This document shows, in pieces, positions 33,613-42,531 of a stretch of DNA of 64,000 nt (positions are counted from its first letter, which is position 1; each line of letters starts with the position of its first letter). Origin of the DNA: an uncultured Paracoccaceae bacterium (lineage in GTDB: Bacteria; Pseudomonadota; Alphaproteobacteria; Rhodobacterales; Rhodobacteraceae); NCBI GenBank assembly GCA_943787785.1, contig CALSNT010000017.1:248001-312000 (forward strand), read 5' to 3'. The position numbers and the translations under genes are program-made. The notes under the pieces are model-generated. The model made no database searches. It had not been told where the DNA came from and was given only the letters and a program-made list of their open reading frames with translations.

Positions 33613-34937
33613 TTACAGAGCCTCTACGGGCCTATCCAGCCAAGGATGCTCCACCTTATCTAGCGCTTCAGACCGTACTTTGAGACTAGGACCACTGCCA
33701 TATTTACCAGCAACATCACCTGCCCCGTGTCCTGTGATAAAATCGTTAGTCTCCTTGGGAACACCTGCATCGCGTAACAGGTCCTTCAGCGTACCACGAA
33801 GGCTGTGAGCCACCTGCCTATCGGATGTTCTGATCTGGTGGATGTGGGCGTTAACGGCGTTACTGGCAGCAGCTTGGGCCTTCCCGTCTATGTCCAGTTT
33901 GTAATCGAACAGACGCCCAGTGCTTCGCTCAGGCAGCTTGAGGGCCTTGGGGATAGGCACCAGACGTGATGATCCTAGGTTCTTAACGATCCCCTTTGTC
34001 AGATCGAAGTGGCGAACGTCTCCTTCCACCACGTTGTCCCAAGACAGAAGTGCAGCTTCATCCAGACGCATCCCAGTGGTGATAAGGATCGAAAGCAACA
34101 GCCTGTCCGAACATGGTAGCGTATCCAATGCAAACAGATCGTGCAGTTGTTGCTTGGTGAACGGTTGCCAACGTTGACTGGCCCTTCCGTATCCTTTGAA
34201 GTCCAACCGACAAAGGGATTGGCGTCTATCTGTTCGTTGCGTTCAAGCCACTTCAGCATTCCCGTCACAGCGTTCACCTTGTCTCGGATCGTTCCTGCTG
34301 CTGAGCCTTCGTCATCTAGCAGCTGCGCGAACCTGTAAGCGTGGGCCTTGGTGATTTCAGCCACGGTTGCTGGTGCTACTGTGTCGATGAAATGAGTCAA
34401 TGCCCTTTGAACTTTGGTCTTTGTTGCTTCACGGCCCCACGATCTACCAGCGATGTATTCATGTGCTGCATCAGCAACAGACCCAGAGGAAGGAGGGGCC
34501 GTCAGAGGCTGTGACATCGTCGCTGAGTAGGCATCTTCACTACGTCGTAGGGCCAACCATTCCCTGCGCTGCCGTGGGTCCATGAGCGCCAGTAGGCCGT
34601 CGGGGATGGTAACGCCCATGCCTTGCAGCATCAGACACACGGACACCTGATCCATATGCTTGTCCAGCATGTCCTCTGGTGGAGGTGGTGCCCCGTGGTC
34701 AAGCAGTAGCTCACGAGCTAGATCAGAGAAGCCGTTACGTGGTGCTGTGCTCTCAAACGTATCGTACAGCTTCTGGGCAATGCCGTGCTGCCTCTGCTTG
34801 GCAATCTTCTTGTCGCTGGTGCCAGTGGAAAGACGTTTCTGCTTCCCAAGGGTGTCTCTGAGCGCCAGAGGGACGGTGACGTTGACGTACCACTTTCCCT
34901 TGATAAGAACCAGATTGCTAGGTGGCGTATGTTCCAT
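33613..34937 (-). pseudogene. int: tyrosine recombinase (integrase) with one frameshift
   Basis: Two overlapping frames together give a recombinase of about 440 residues. The N-terminal part (from ATG at 34935-34937) has LVLIKGKWYVNVTVPLALRD, typical of DUF6538-type integrases, and a core-binding domain (EYIAGRSWGREATKTKVQRA). The C-terminal part has the catalytic residues: Arg in TTGMRLDEAALLSW, HSLR, GHGAGD and the Tyr in VAGKYG. The frame is lost near 34204-34208, where one missing base (probably in GGTTGGAC) breaks NPFVG from LDFKGYG. Either the integrase is dead or this is a base-call error. Its start overlaps the 3' end of the truncated yraN. Confidence 0.85.
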
Positions 34938-35247
34938 TCGTATGTTCCATTATAATTCTGCAAGATACCAGAATCATTAAATTATCTTGTTTAAAAGGAC
35001 AAGTCATACGCTGGTTACAGATCCGCTTCATCTGGCGCAATGAAAGACTTTCGGCGGCGCGCGCAAAATCACGTGATTTCTTGACCTCGACGAATACGAC
35101 GTTGTCACCATCGCGCGCCACAAGATCAATTTCGCCGCCCTGCCCGCGCCAGCGGCGGTGCGTCACGTCACACCCTGATCGACGATAAAAATCGGCCACC
35201 TGGTCTTCTGCTGCCAACCCGGCGTGATAGGATGTTGAACCGCTCAT
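34918..35247 (-). pseudogene. yraN: yraN 5' part fused to an element-encoded tail
   Basis: 109 codons. Residues 1-76 are a normal YraN/UPF0102 N-terminus with the nuclease-like core (GQGGEIDLVARDGDNVVFVEVK, a PD-(D/E)xK-type pattern). From residue 77 the sequence (CNQRMTCPFKQDNL...) comes from the inserted element and is unrelated. The native C-terminal 41 residues are 4.9 kb away. The first base overlaps rsmI by 4 bp, as in intact operons. It may be expressed as a shortened protein; activity is doubtful. Confidence 0.88.
35018..35032 (+). repeat. attR core of the yraN element
   Basis: CAGATCCGCTTCATC, identical to 30090-30104. Right junction of the element, 81 bp outside the integrase start. 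Confidence 0.85.
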
Positions 35248-36113
35248 GATTTTTTCCCCAGTTCCAATGCCGCCTTATACACGTCACGGCGCGGCAATCC
35301 GAGCGAGGCAGACACTTCCGCAACTGCGTCCTTTACGCTCTGCCGAGCCATCGCCGCCTGCAAGGACCTGTTCAAATCTACGCTTCCTTCCACTTCGGCG
35401 CGGCGATCCACGACCAGAACGACCTCACCTCGCGGCGGATTATCCTTCAGATAATCCGCAAGCTCTGCCAGCGAGCCGCGCCGAACTTCTTCAAATTTCT
35501 TGGTCAGTTCCCGGCACATCGCCACTTGACCACCTTCTCCGAAGACTGAACCAATATCCTTAATAGTTTCCAAACACCGTTTCGGGCTTTCATACAAAAC
35601 CAACGTCGCCCGAGTTTGTGCCAGTTCCTTCAGATCAGCCAGCCGCGCTGTTTTCTTGGGTGGCAGGAACCCGGCGAACAAGAAACGATCCGTTGGAAGA
35701 CCCGAAACGATCAGCGCTGAAATGGCGGCTGTAGGGCCTGGAGCCCCCTCGACTTTATAGCCCTCGGCCAGCGCTGCGCGCGCGAGTGCGAACCCCGGAT
35801 CGGCAATTCCGGGCGTCCCCGCGTCGCTGGTCAGGGCGACCGACTTGCCAGCCTTCAGATGCCGGAGCAACTGCGCCCGGCGCCCGGCACCATTATGGTC
35901 GTTATATGAGATTAACGGGCGGCCACTGACCGAAACCCCGTGAATCTCCAGCAAGCGACGCAGCGTGCGCGTATCTTCAGCCACCAGCACATCGGCATCA
36001 CGTAGAATGTCGAGCGCTCTCAGAGTGATATCGCGGGAATTGCCGATCGGCGTCGCCACAAGGTAAAGTCCCGCGACCAGTTTGTCCGGCGTATTTGCCA
36101 GAGCCTCACTCAC
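35244..36113 (-). CDS. rsmI: 16S rRNA (cytidine-1402-2'-O)-methyltransferase
   Basis: 289 residues, tetrapyrrole-methylase fold. GLYLVATPIGNSRDITLRAL at the N-terminus, VLVAEDTRTLRRLLEIHGV, YNDHN, ALTSDAGTPGIADPG and GAPGPTAAISALIVSGLPTDRFLFAGFLP are all the RsmI motifs. It methylates the ribose of C1402 in the decoding centre using SAM. The start appears to be GTG at 36111-36113. It is the first gene of rsmI-yraN-gshB and divergent from lppC. Confidence 0.95.
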   Translation of the reverse strand: MSEALANTPDKLVAGLYLVATPIGNSRDITLRALDILRDADVLVAEDTRTLRRLLEIHGVSVSGRPLISYNDHNGAGRRAQLLRHLKAGKSVALTSDAGTPGIADPGFALARAALAEGYKVEGAPGPTAAISALIVSGLPTDRFLFAGFLPPKKTARLADLKELAQTRATLVLYESPKRCLETIKDIGSVFGEGGQVAMCRELTKKFEEVRRGSLAELADYLKDNPPRGEVVLVVDRRAEVEGSVDLNRSLQAAMARQSVKDAVAEVSASLGLPRRDVYKAALELGKKS

Positions 36114-36269
36114 AGCGTATCGCCGCCAAGGCGTTGCTACCGCATCGACGCGATTTACACGGTGTTGGGATCATCATAGGGTCATTCCGCCGCGGTTCCC
36201 GATTAACTGTGGCCAGTCTGGCAGTGCGGGACTGTTCCGTCCAATTTTACGTGTCGACGAGGAATTTCA

Positions 36270-37469
36270 ATGCTTGCCGCTTCTTCTTTTGCCCGCCGGG
36301 CCTGCATCACCGCTTTCGTGCTGGTTTCGAGTGTACTGTTATCCGCGTGCGAGCCAATTGATTTCAGAAACTTCGGCGGCTTTGGCGGCAATGCCGGAGC
36401 GCCCGGAATTGACACGTCGCGTGCGGTCCCTGTTGCCTTGTTGGTGCCCCGCTCATCTGCGGAGGGTGGTGCAATCATCGCATCCAGCCTCGAAAACGCG
36501 GCTCGAATGGCGATCCAGGATCTCGGCGGGACGTCAATCGATCTGCGGGTTTATGATACAGCTGGACAGGCTGGGCAGGCGTCCATTGTCGCACAGCAAG
36601 CTGTTGCAGAGGGGGCACAGATCATCGTCGGTCCGTTCTTTGCGGCATCGGCAAACACCGCCGGGCTGGCTGTCGCACCCCAAAACGTGAACGTTCTGGC
36701 GTTTTCAAACAATACTGCCGTTGCCGGTGGAAACGTCTTTGTCCTGGGCAACACGTTTCAAAACTCGGCCAACCGGCTGGTCAGCTATGCCAGTAGTCAG
36801 GGCAAGGGCAAGATATTCATTATCCACGCTCAAGACGCGGCTGAAGAGATCGGCGCGACCGCTATCCGGAATGCCATTGGGAACTCCGTGCAGGCCGAAC
36901 TTGTCGGTTCTGGGTCGTTCCCGCTGTCGCAACAGGGTGTGACGCGCGCAATTTCAGGGTTTTCCAAAGACGCTAAATCGACCGGTGCGCAATCGGTTTT
37001 CTTCACATCGGGCACCGCTGGCGCGATGCCGTTCCTCGCCGACCTCTTACCTGGCGCGGGTCTGCCGCCGTCATCGGTCCAATACATCGGCCTGCAGCGG
37101 TTCGACATCCCGTCGAGTGCTTTGTCGTTGGGCGGGTTGCAGGGCAGTTGGTTCGCGATACCGGATCCCTCGCTCGCCGCTGGGTTCCGCTCCAGGTACT
37201 CCGAGCGCTTCGGCGCTGATCCGCACCCCACCGCGGGCCTTGCCTATGATGGTATTGCTGCTGTCGGTGCGCTGATCTCAGAAGGCTCACGCGATGCGCT
37301 CAGCGCGCGCTCATTGACCCGCAGTGCCGGCTTCGTCGGCACCGGCGGGATCTGGCGGCTTCGTGCAGACGGCACCAACGACCGGGCGCTGGCGGTCGCA
37401 CAGATTCGCAATAATCAGGTCACGATCATTGACCCTGCCCCCAGAAGTTTCGGTGGCGCAGGTTTCTGA
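36270..37469 (+). CDS. lppC: LppC/LpoA-type penicillin-binding protein activator lipoprotein
   Basis: 399 residues. Lipoprotein signal with lipobox LLSAC (Cys near 28) and a strong GAGGAA ribosome-binding site. The rest is a periplasmic-binding-protein type I fold (VPVALLVPRSSAEGGAIIA, GAQIIVGPFFAASANTAGLA, TAGLAYDGIAAVGALI) as in LpoA, which activates peptidoglycan synthase PBP1A from the outer membrane. Alphaproteobacterial members lack the LpoA N-terminal TPR domain, as here. It overlaps the presumed glnD start. Confidence 0.88.
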   Translation: MLAASSFARRACITAFVLVSSVLLSACEPIDFRNFGGFGGNAGAPGIDTSRAVPVALLVPRSSAEGGAIIASSLENAARMAIQDLGGTSIDLRVYDTAGQAGQASIVAQQAVAEGAQIIVGPFFAASANTAGLAVAPQNVNVLAFSNNTAVAGGNVFVLGNTFQNSANRLVSYASSQGKGKIFIIHAQDAAEEIGATAIRNAIGNSVQAELVGSGSFPLSQQGVTRAISGFSKDAKSTGAQSVFFTSGTAGAMPFLADLLPGAGLPPSSVQYIGLQRFDIPSSALSLGGLQGSWFAIPDPSLAAGFRSRYSERFGADPHPTAGLAYDGIAAVGALISEGSRDALSARSLTRSAGFVGTGGIWRLRADGTNDRALAVAQIRNNQVTIIDPAPRSFGGAGF

Positions 37470-40218
37470 GGCGGCGCCGCACCTCGACCCCGGCAGTGGC
37501 TCTGGGCTGAATGCGGCTGCGCTTTGTGCATGCCTTGACGTCGAGTTGGCTGACGAGGCTGATCCGGCAGCCACGCGGGCGGCAGCTGTTCAGCTGATCG
37601 GCACTGCCAATGCGAAGGCGCGCGCACAGATTGCAGCCGATCTGGCGGAAAACCCAAACGGCGCCCGGGATGCCGTTCGCGCCTATTCCGACGTGATGGA
37701 TGCCGTTGTGGGTGCAGTGTTCCATGTCGCCACGCACCATCTGCATCCTCGGCCCAATCCGACAGAAGCGGAACGTATCGCCGTGGTCGCTGTCGGCGGC
37801 TACGGCCGAGCCGAAATGGCCCCGCATTCGGATGTCGATCTGTTGTTTCTGCTTCCCTGGAAGGCGACTGGCTGGATCGAAAGCGTCATCGAGTCGATGC
37901 TCTATATGTTCTGGGATATGCATCTGAAGGTGGGTCACGCGACACGCTCGATCGCCGAAAACATCCGGCTGGCTCGCGAAGATACGACGATCCGCACTGC
38001 CCTGCTGGAACATCGCCCGCTGATCGGCAACCGAGCCCTGACCAAATCGCTAAAGGACAAGCTTTGGTCCGAGTTGTTCCGCAATACTGGTGCGGCTTTC
38101 ATCGAGGCGAAATTGGAAGAACGTGCCAAGCGGCATGAGCGGCAGGGCGGTCAGCGCTATGTAGTCGAACCGAATGTCAAAGAAGGCAAAGGCGGGCTGC
38201 GCGATCTGCAGACCCTTTATTGGATCGCCAAGTACCTCAACCGGGTCGAGACAGTTGAGCAACTGGTGCCGCTGGGGATGTTCTCGCCCGAAGAATACGC
38301 CACTTTTGCCGCAGCCGAAGATTTCCTGCTGACAGTGCGTTGCCAACTGCATCTTATTGCCGACCGGGCGATGGACCAGTTGACCTTTGACCTTCAGGTC
38401 GAGGTCGCTGAACGCCTGGGGTATACTGACCACGGCGGTCGCCGCGCCGTCGAACACTTCATGCAGGACTATTTCCGCCACGCCACCAAAGTTGGAGAAC
38501 TGACCCGAATCTTCCTGACCGCACTGGAAGCCAAGCACGTCAAATCCGAACCGATGCTGGTTGGATTTTTTCGGCGGCGCAAAAAAACCCGTCCCGAGTA
38601 CCGGATCATCAACAATCGGCTAAGCATCAAGTCGCCAAAAACGTTTCTTGGCGACAAACTAAACATGCTCAGGGTTTTCGAGGAAGCCCTGCGCACCGGC
38701 TTACTGATCCACCCTGATGCCATGCGCCTGATCGCCGCCAACCTTGACCTGATTGATGACGCGATGCGCGCCGACCCGGAAGCGACAAGGCTGTTCCTCG
38801 ACATGCTGCTCAAGCACGGCAACCCGGAACGCGCTTTACGGCGGATGAATGAATTGGGCGTGCTCGCCGCCTTCATCCCCGAATTCGCCCCGGTCGTCGC
38901 GATGATGCAATTCAATATGTACCACAGCTATACAGTCGACGAGCACACCATCCAGTGCATCTCGACACTGGCGCAGATCGAGCGTGGCGAACTGGTCGAG
39001 GAGCTGCCCATTGCCAGCGGCATTTTGGAGCGCGGCGTCGACAGGAAGGTGCTGTATCTCGCACTTTTTCTGCACGATATTGGCAAAGGGCGGCCCGAAG
39101 ATCATGCCGTTCTTGGTGCGTCGATCGCCCGCAAAGTCGCGCCCCGGCTTGGCCTGAAACCGACAGATGCAGAAACTGTGGAATGGCTGGTACGCACGCA
39201 TCTTCTGATGTCAGACATGGCGCAGAAGCGTGATCTGGCCGACCCGCGCACGGTTCGTGATTTCGCCAAGGCGGTGAAGACAGTGAAGCGGCTGGATCTT
39301 CTGACCGTCCTGACTGTCTGCGACATTCGCGGCGTCGGCCCGAATGTATGGAACAACTGGAAGGCCGAACTTCTGCGCGGTCTTTACCGCGAAACCGCGC
39401 GCGCCCTGAAAACCGGTCTGGAAGACGTCAACCGAGAGACCCGCGAGGCCGAAGCAAAACGCAATTTGCGCATGGCATTGGAGGACTGGGACAAGAAGGA
39501 CCTCAAGACCGAGACTGCGCGCCATTACGGCCCTTATTGGCAGGGATTACCAACGGCAGCGCATTGCGTCTTTGCCAACCTATTGCGCGACATCGACGAC
39601 GCCGAAATTCGCATCGACCTGCTGCCTGATGAGGATCGCGATGCTACCCGTATCTGCTTTGCGCTGGCCGATCATCCGGGGATTTTTTCGCGACTGGCCG
39701 GGGCGTTGACCCTTGTCGGTGCGAACGTTGTTGACGCGCGGACCTACACTTCGAAAGATGGCTATGCCACGGCAACATTCTGGGTTCAGGACGCCGAGGG
39801 CAGCCCGTACGAGGCGCGCCGCTTGCCCCGTCTGCGCACCATGATCGAGAAGACATTGGGTGGCGATGTCGTCGTACGCGACGCCGTGCTGGACCGGGAC
39901 AAAATCAAGAAACGCGAACGCGCATTCAAAGTGCCCACCTCGATCAGTTTCGACAACGAAGGCTCGGAAATCTACACGATTATCGAGGTCGACACCCGGG
40001 ACCGCCCCGGCCTTCTATATGATCTGACGCGCACGCTGGCGGCCGCGCATGTGCAGATTTCCAGCGCCGTGATTGCCACTTATGGCGCGCAAGCGGTGGA
40101 TACGTTTTATGTCAAGGACATGGTCGGGCTGAAGCTGCACTCTGAAAATCGCCGCAAAGCGCTTGAAAAAAAGCTGCGCGCGGCGATTTCGGAAGGCGCT
40201 GACAGGGCTGCTGCATGA
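37453..40218 (+). CDS. glnD: bifunctional uridylyltransferase/uridylyl-removing enzyme
   Basis: About 921 residues from a GTG at 37453 (AGAAG upstream); the start is uncertain because the frame is open further upstream inside lppC. Domain order is the nucleotidyltransferase (AVGGYGRAEMAPHSDVDLLFLL near 113-135), a helical linker (YVVEPNVKEGKGGLRDLQTL), the HD hydrolase (ALFLHDIGKGRPEDHAVLGA), then two C-terminal ACT domains (DHPGIFSRLAGALTLVGANV and DRPGLLYDLTRTLAAAHVQI). It adds UMP to, or removes it from, PII proteins in response to glutamine, controlling nitrogen assimilation. It overlaps murJ by 4 bp. Confidence 0.94.
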   Translation: MAQVSEAAPHLDPGSGSGLNAAALCACLDVELADEADPAATRAAAVQLIGTANAKARAQIAADLAENPNGARDAVRAYSDVMDAVVGAVFHVATHHLHPRPNPTEAERIAVVAVGGYGRAEMAPHSDVDLLFLLPWKATGWIESVIESMLYMFWDMHLKVGHATRSIAENIRLAREDTTIRTALLEHRPLIGNRALTKSLKDKLWSELFRNTGAAFIEAKLEERAKRHERQGGQRYVVEPNVKEGKGGLRDLQTLYWIAKYLNRVETVEQLVPLGMFSPEEYATFAAAEDFLLTVRCQLHLIADRAMDQLTFDLQVEVAERLGYTDHGGRRAVEHFMQDYFRHATKVGELTRIFLTALEAKHVKSEPMLVGFFRRRKKTRPEYRIINNRLSIKSPKTFLGDKLNMLRVFEEALRTGLLIHPDAMRLIAANLDLIDDAMRADPEATRLFLDMLLKHGNPERALRRMNELGVLAAFIPEFAPVVAMMQFNMYHSYTVDEHTIQCISTLAQIERGELVEELPIASGILERGVDRKVLYLALFLHDIGKGRPEDHAVLGASIARKVAPRLGLKPTDAETVEWLVRTHLLMSDMAQKRDLADPRTVRDFAKAVKTVKRLDLLTVLTVCDIRGVGPNVWNNWKAELLRGLYRETARALKTGLEDVNRETREAEAKRNLRMALEDWDKKDLKTETARHYGPYWQGLPTAAHCVFANLLRDIDDAEIRIDLLPDEDRDATRICFALADHPGIFSRLAGALTLVGANVVDARTYTSKDGYATATFWVQDAEGSPYEARRLPRLRTMIEKTLGGDVVVRDAVLDRDKIKKRERAFKVPTSISFDNEGSEIYTIIEVDTRDRPGLLYDLTRTLAAAHVQISSAVIATYGAQAVDTFYVKDMVGLKLHSENRRKALEKKLRAAISEGADRAAA

Positions 40219-41750
40219 AGCCGGTCCGCCTCGTTTCCGGATTTCTGACCGTGGGTGGCTGGACGCTTGCCTCGCGCATTCTGGGCTTCGTGCGCGACAT
40301 TTTGATCGCCGCGTTTTTGGGCGCAGGTCCGGTCGCCGAGGCATTCCTGATAGCTTTCGGACTGCCCAACATGTTCCGCCGGTTCTTCGCCGAAGGCGCG
40401 TTCAACATGGCCTTCGTGCCGATGTTCTCCAAAAAGGTCGAGGCGGATGACGGCCCGCTGGAATTCGCCCGCGATGCCTTCACGGCACTTGCGGCCATCC
40501 TGATCGTGTTCACCCTAATCGCCCAGATATTCATGCCCTGGCTGGTTCTGGCCATGGCCGGAGGGTTCGCCGACGATGGACGGCTGGGGCTGGCGACGCT
40601 GTTCGGGCGCATCGCTTTTCCCTATATCCTGTTCATCTCGCTTGCCGCGTTGCTGAGCGGTGTTTTGAACGCCACCGGTCGCTTTGCAGCCGCCGCCGCC
40701 GCACCGCTTCTGCTCAACATCCTGTTTATCGGCGCCCTCTGGCTGGCCGACTTGCTCGGCTGGGACATCGGGCTGACACTCGCCTGGACGGTGCCGCTGG
40801 CAGGCATCGCGCAACTGGCGCTGGTCTGGGCAGCCGCCACCCGTTCAGGGTTCCGCCTGATCCCGACTCGGCCGCGCCTGACGCCGGATCTGAAACGCCT
40901 CGCCATAATCGCGGCTCCTGCGGCACTTGCCGGAGGAGTTGTGCAGGTCAACTTGCTGGTCGGACGGCAGGTCGCCAGCTTCTTTGATGGCGCGATCGCC
41001 TGGCTCAGCTATGCAGACCGCCTGTACCAGCTGCCGCTCGGCGTGGTCGGCATTGCCATTGGTGTGGTCCTGCTGCCCGACCTGTCCCGCCGCCTGCAAG
41101 CCGGCGATACTGCCGGAGGCCGCCATGCAGTCAGCCGCGCCGCCGAAATGAGCCTCGCACTGACGATCCCCGCCGCCGTTGCCCTGATCGTCGTCCCTGG
41201 CCCGCTGGTCAGCACCCTTTTTCAGCGAGGAGCCTTCAGCGAGGCTGACGCCGCCGCGACCGCCGCCGCTGTCGCTATCTACGGCCTCGGCCTGCCGGCC
41301 TTCGTACTGCAAAAAGTCCTGCAGCCGCTTTATTTCGCACGCGAGGACACCCGCAGCCCATTCCGCTTTGCACTTGTTGCTATGGTGGTGAATGCCGCCC
41401 TTGCCATCGGGTTAGCGCCGATTGTCGGCTACCTCGCCGCAGCCATCGGAGCCAGCGTGGCGGGCTGGGCCATGGTCTGGTTACTCTGGCGCGGCGCTCG
41501 CGGCATGGGTGAAGCTGCGCGCCCCGACGACAGGCTACGCCACCGCGCTGGTCGCATTTGCGCGGCAGCGGCACTAATGGGGTTCGCCCTTTGGGCAGCG
41601 ATGCTGGTCCTTGCACCAATGTTTGCGGGGTCGGCGCAATGGCTTGCCCTGTTCCTTCTGGTGACAATCGGAATGGTCACCTACTTCGCCGCCGGACGGC
41701 TGCTTGGCGCATTCGCGCTGTCCGACTTCAAGGACGCCCTCAAACGGTGA
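40215..41750 (+). CDS. murJ: lipid II flippase MurJ
   Basis: 511 residues with about 14 membrane helices of the MOP exporter superfamily. Signatures are WTLASRILGFVRDILIAAFLGAG, AFNMAFVPMFSKKVE, LSYADRLYQLPLGVVGIAIG and LQKVLQPLYFAREDT. It moves lipid-linked peptidoglycan precursor across the inner membrane and so feeds the elongasome encoded further on (45-51 kb). Translationally coupled to glnD by ATGA, a linkage common in alphaproteobacteria. Confidence 0.95.
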   Translation: MKPVRLVSGFLTVGGWTLASRILGFVRDILIAAFLGAGPVAEAFLIAFGLPNMFRRFFAEGAFNMAFVPMFSKKVEADDGPLEFARDAFTALAAILIVFTLIAQIFMPWLVLAMAGGFADDGRLGLATLFGRIAFPYILFISLAALLSGVLNATGRFAAAAAAPLLLNILFIGALWLADLLGWDIGLTLAWTVPLAGIAQLALVWAAATRSGFRLIPTRPRLTPDLKRLAIIAAPAALAGGVVQVNLLVGRQVASFFDGAIAWLSYADRLYQLPLGVVGIAIGVVLLPDLSRRLQAGDTAGGRHAVSRAAEMSLALTIPAAVALIVVPGPLVSTLFQRGAFSEADAAATAAAVAIYGLGLPAFVLQKVLQPLYFAREDTRSPFRFALVAMVVNAALAIGLAPIVGYLAAAIGASVAGWAMVWLLWRGARGMGEAARPDDRLRHRAGRICAAAALMGFALWAAMLVLAPMFAGSAQWLALFLLVTIGMVTYFAAGRLLGAFALSDFKDALKR

Positions 41751-41770
41751 TTTCGACAGGCCTTGCCCCG

Positions 41771-42436
41771 CTACCACGGAACGCGGTCGCCGGAATAGTC
41801 AAAGAAGCCGCCGGATTGATCGGCCACCAGCCCATCCAAAACGCTGATCAAACGCGTCGCTGAATCTGACGGGCTCAGCTTGTCTCGGCCCGGATGGTTG
41901 CGAGTAAACTCGGTGTCGACAGTGCCGGGATGCAGCAATGCCAAAATCGCCTTCGGATGCGTGCGCGCAACTTCGACCGCGGCGCCGTGGATCAACTGGT
42001 TCAGCGCTGCCTTGGAGGCACGATAGCCATACCAGCCGCCGGTCTTGTTGTCGCCAATCGAGCCGACCCGCGCAGACAAGGCGGCAAAAACGCTCCGCCG
42101 GTCACGCGGCAGCAGCCGTAGGCCGTGTTTCAGCACCAGCATCGGGCCAACCGCATTCACTGCGAACTGGCTGGACAGGCCATCCAGGCCAACCGACTTG
42201 AGCGACTTTTCCGGACCATTGCCACCGATGCTGAGTGCGCCTGTTGCCACAAAGATCAGATCATAGGGACCTTCCAGGGCGTCAAGGGCCGCACAAACAG
42301 ACGACTCATCTGTGACGTCCATTCCATCGCGAGATCGCGAGAGGCGCGTCACCGTGTGGTCTGCATCCAGTGCGGCGGCTAGTGCGGAACCAATCCCGCC
42401 CGATGCACCAATTACCAAGGCCAATTTTCGATCCAT
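41771..42436 (-). CDS. short-chain dehydrogenase/reductase (C-factor-like)
   Basis: 221 residues from the ATG at 42434-42436; an in-frame start 27 bp earlier is possible. Cofactor loop ALVIGASGGIGSALAAAL, FVATGAL in place of the usual NNAG, and the catalytic YGYRASKAALNQL (Tyr-x-x-x-Lys). C-terminal ALLHPGTVDTEF matches the C-factor/CsgA-like subgroup of SDRs, which often has NAD(P)-binding without a known substrate. It is convergent with murJ and divergent from the GST gene. Confidence 0.82.
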   Translation of the reverse strand: MDRKLALVIGASGGIGSALAAALDADHTVTRLSRSRDGMDVTDESSVCAALDALEGPYDLIFVATGALSIGGNGPEKSLKSVGLDGLSSQFAVNAVGPMLVLKHGLRLLPRDRRSVFAALSARVGSIGDNKTGGWYGYRASKAALNQLIHGAAVEVARTHPKAILALLHPGTVDTEFTRNHPGRDKLSPSDSATRLISVLDGLVADQSGGFFDYSGDRVPW

Positions 42437-42531
42437 TACCGGCACATATCGCACCGCGGGCATAGGTCAAATGCGATTTGACGAGTTCGTGCCCGCAGCT
42501 ATGCTTTGCCAATCCGAAGAGGCTCAGCAAT

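Larger units (their letters stand above)
30090..35032. mobile_element. 4.93-kb integrated element inside yraN
   Basis: Bounded by perfect 15-bp direct repeats and carrying a tyrosine recombinase gene next to the right end, the classic layout of a site-specifically integrated element. Contents from left are an AT-rich cargo gene with its terminator, an IS21 copy, about 460 bp without genes, and the frameshifted integrase. One repeat unit plus the element is 4928 bp; without the IS21 (about 2.45 kb) it would be near 2.5 kb. Joining the outer flanks through one repeat copy rebuilds a continuous YraN of 117 residues. Target is a protein-coding gene, not a tRNA. Confidence 0.85.

Noticed and set aside
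33460-33663. 67-codon plus-strand frame at the end of the integrase as a small cargo gene.
   Set aside because: It overlaps the integrase 3' end on the other strand, has no ribosome-binding site and no recognisable sequence.
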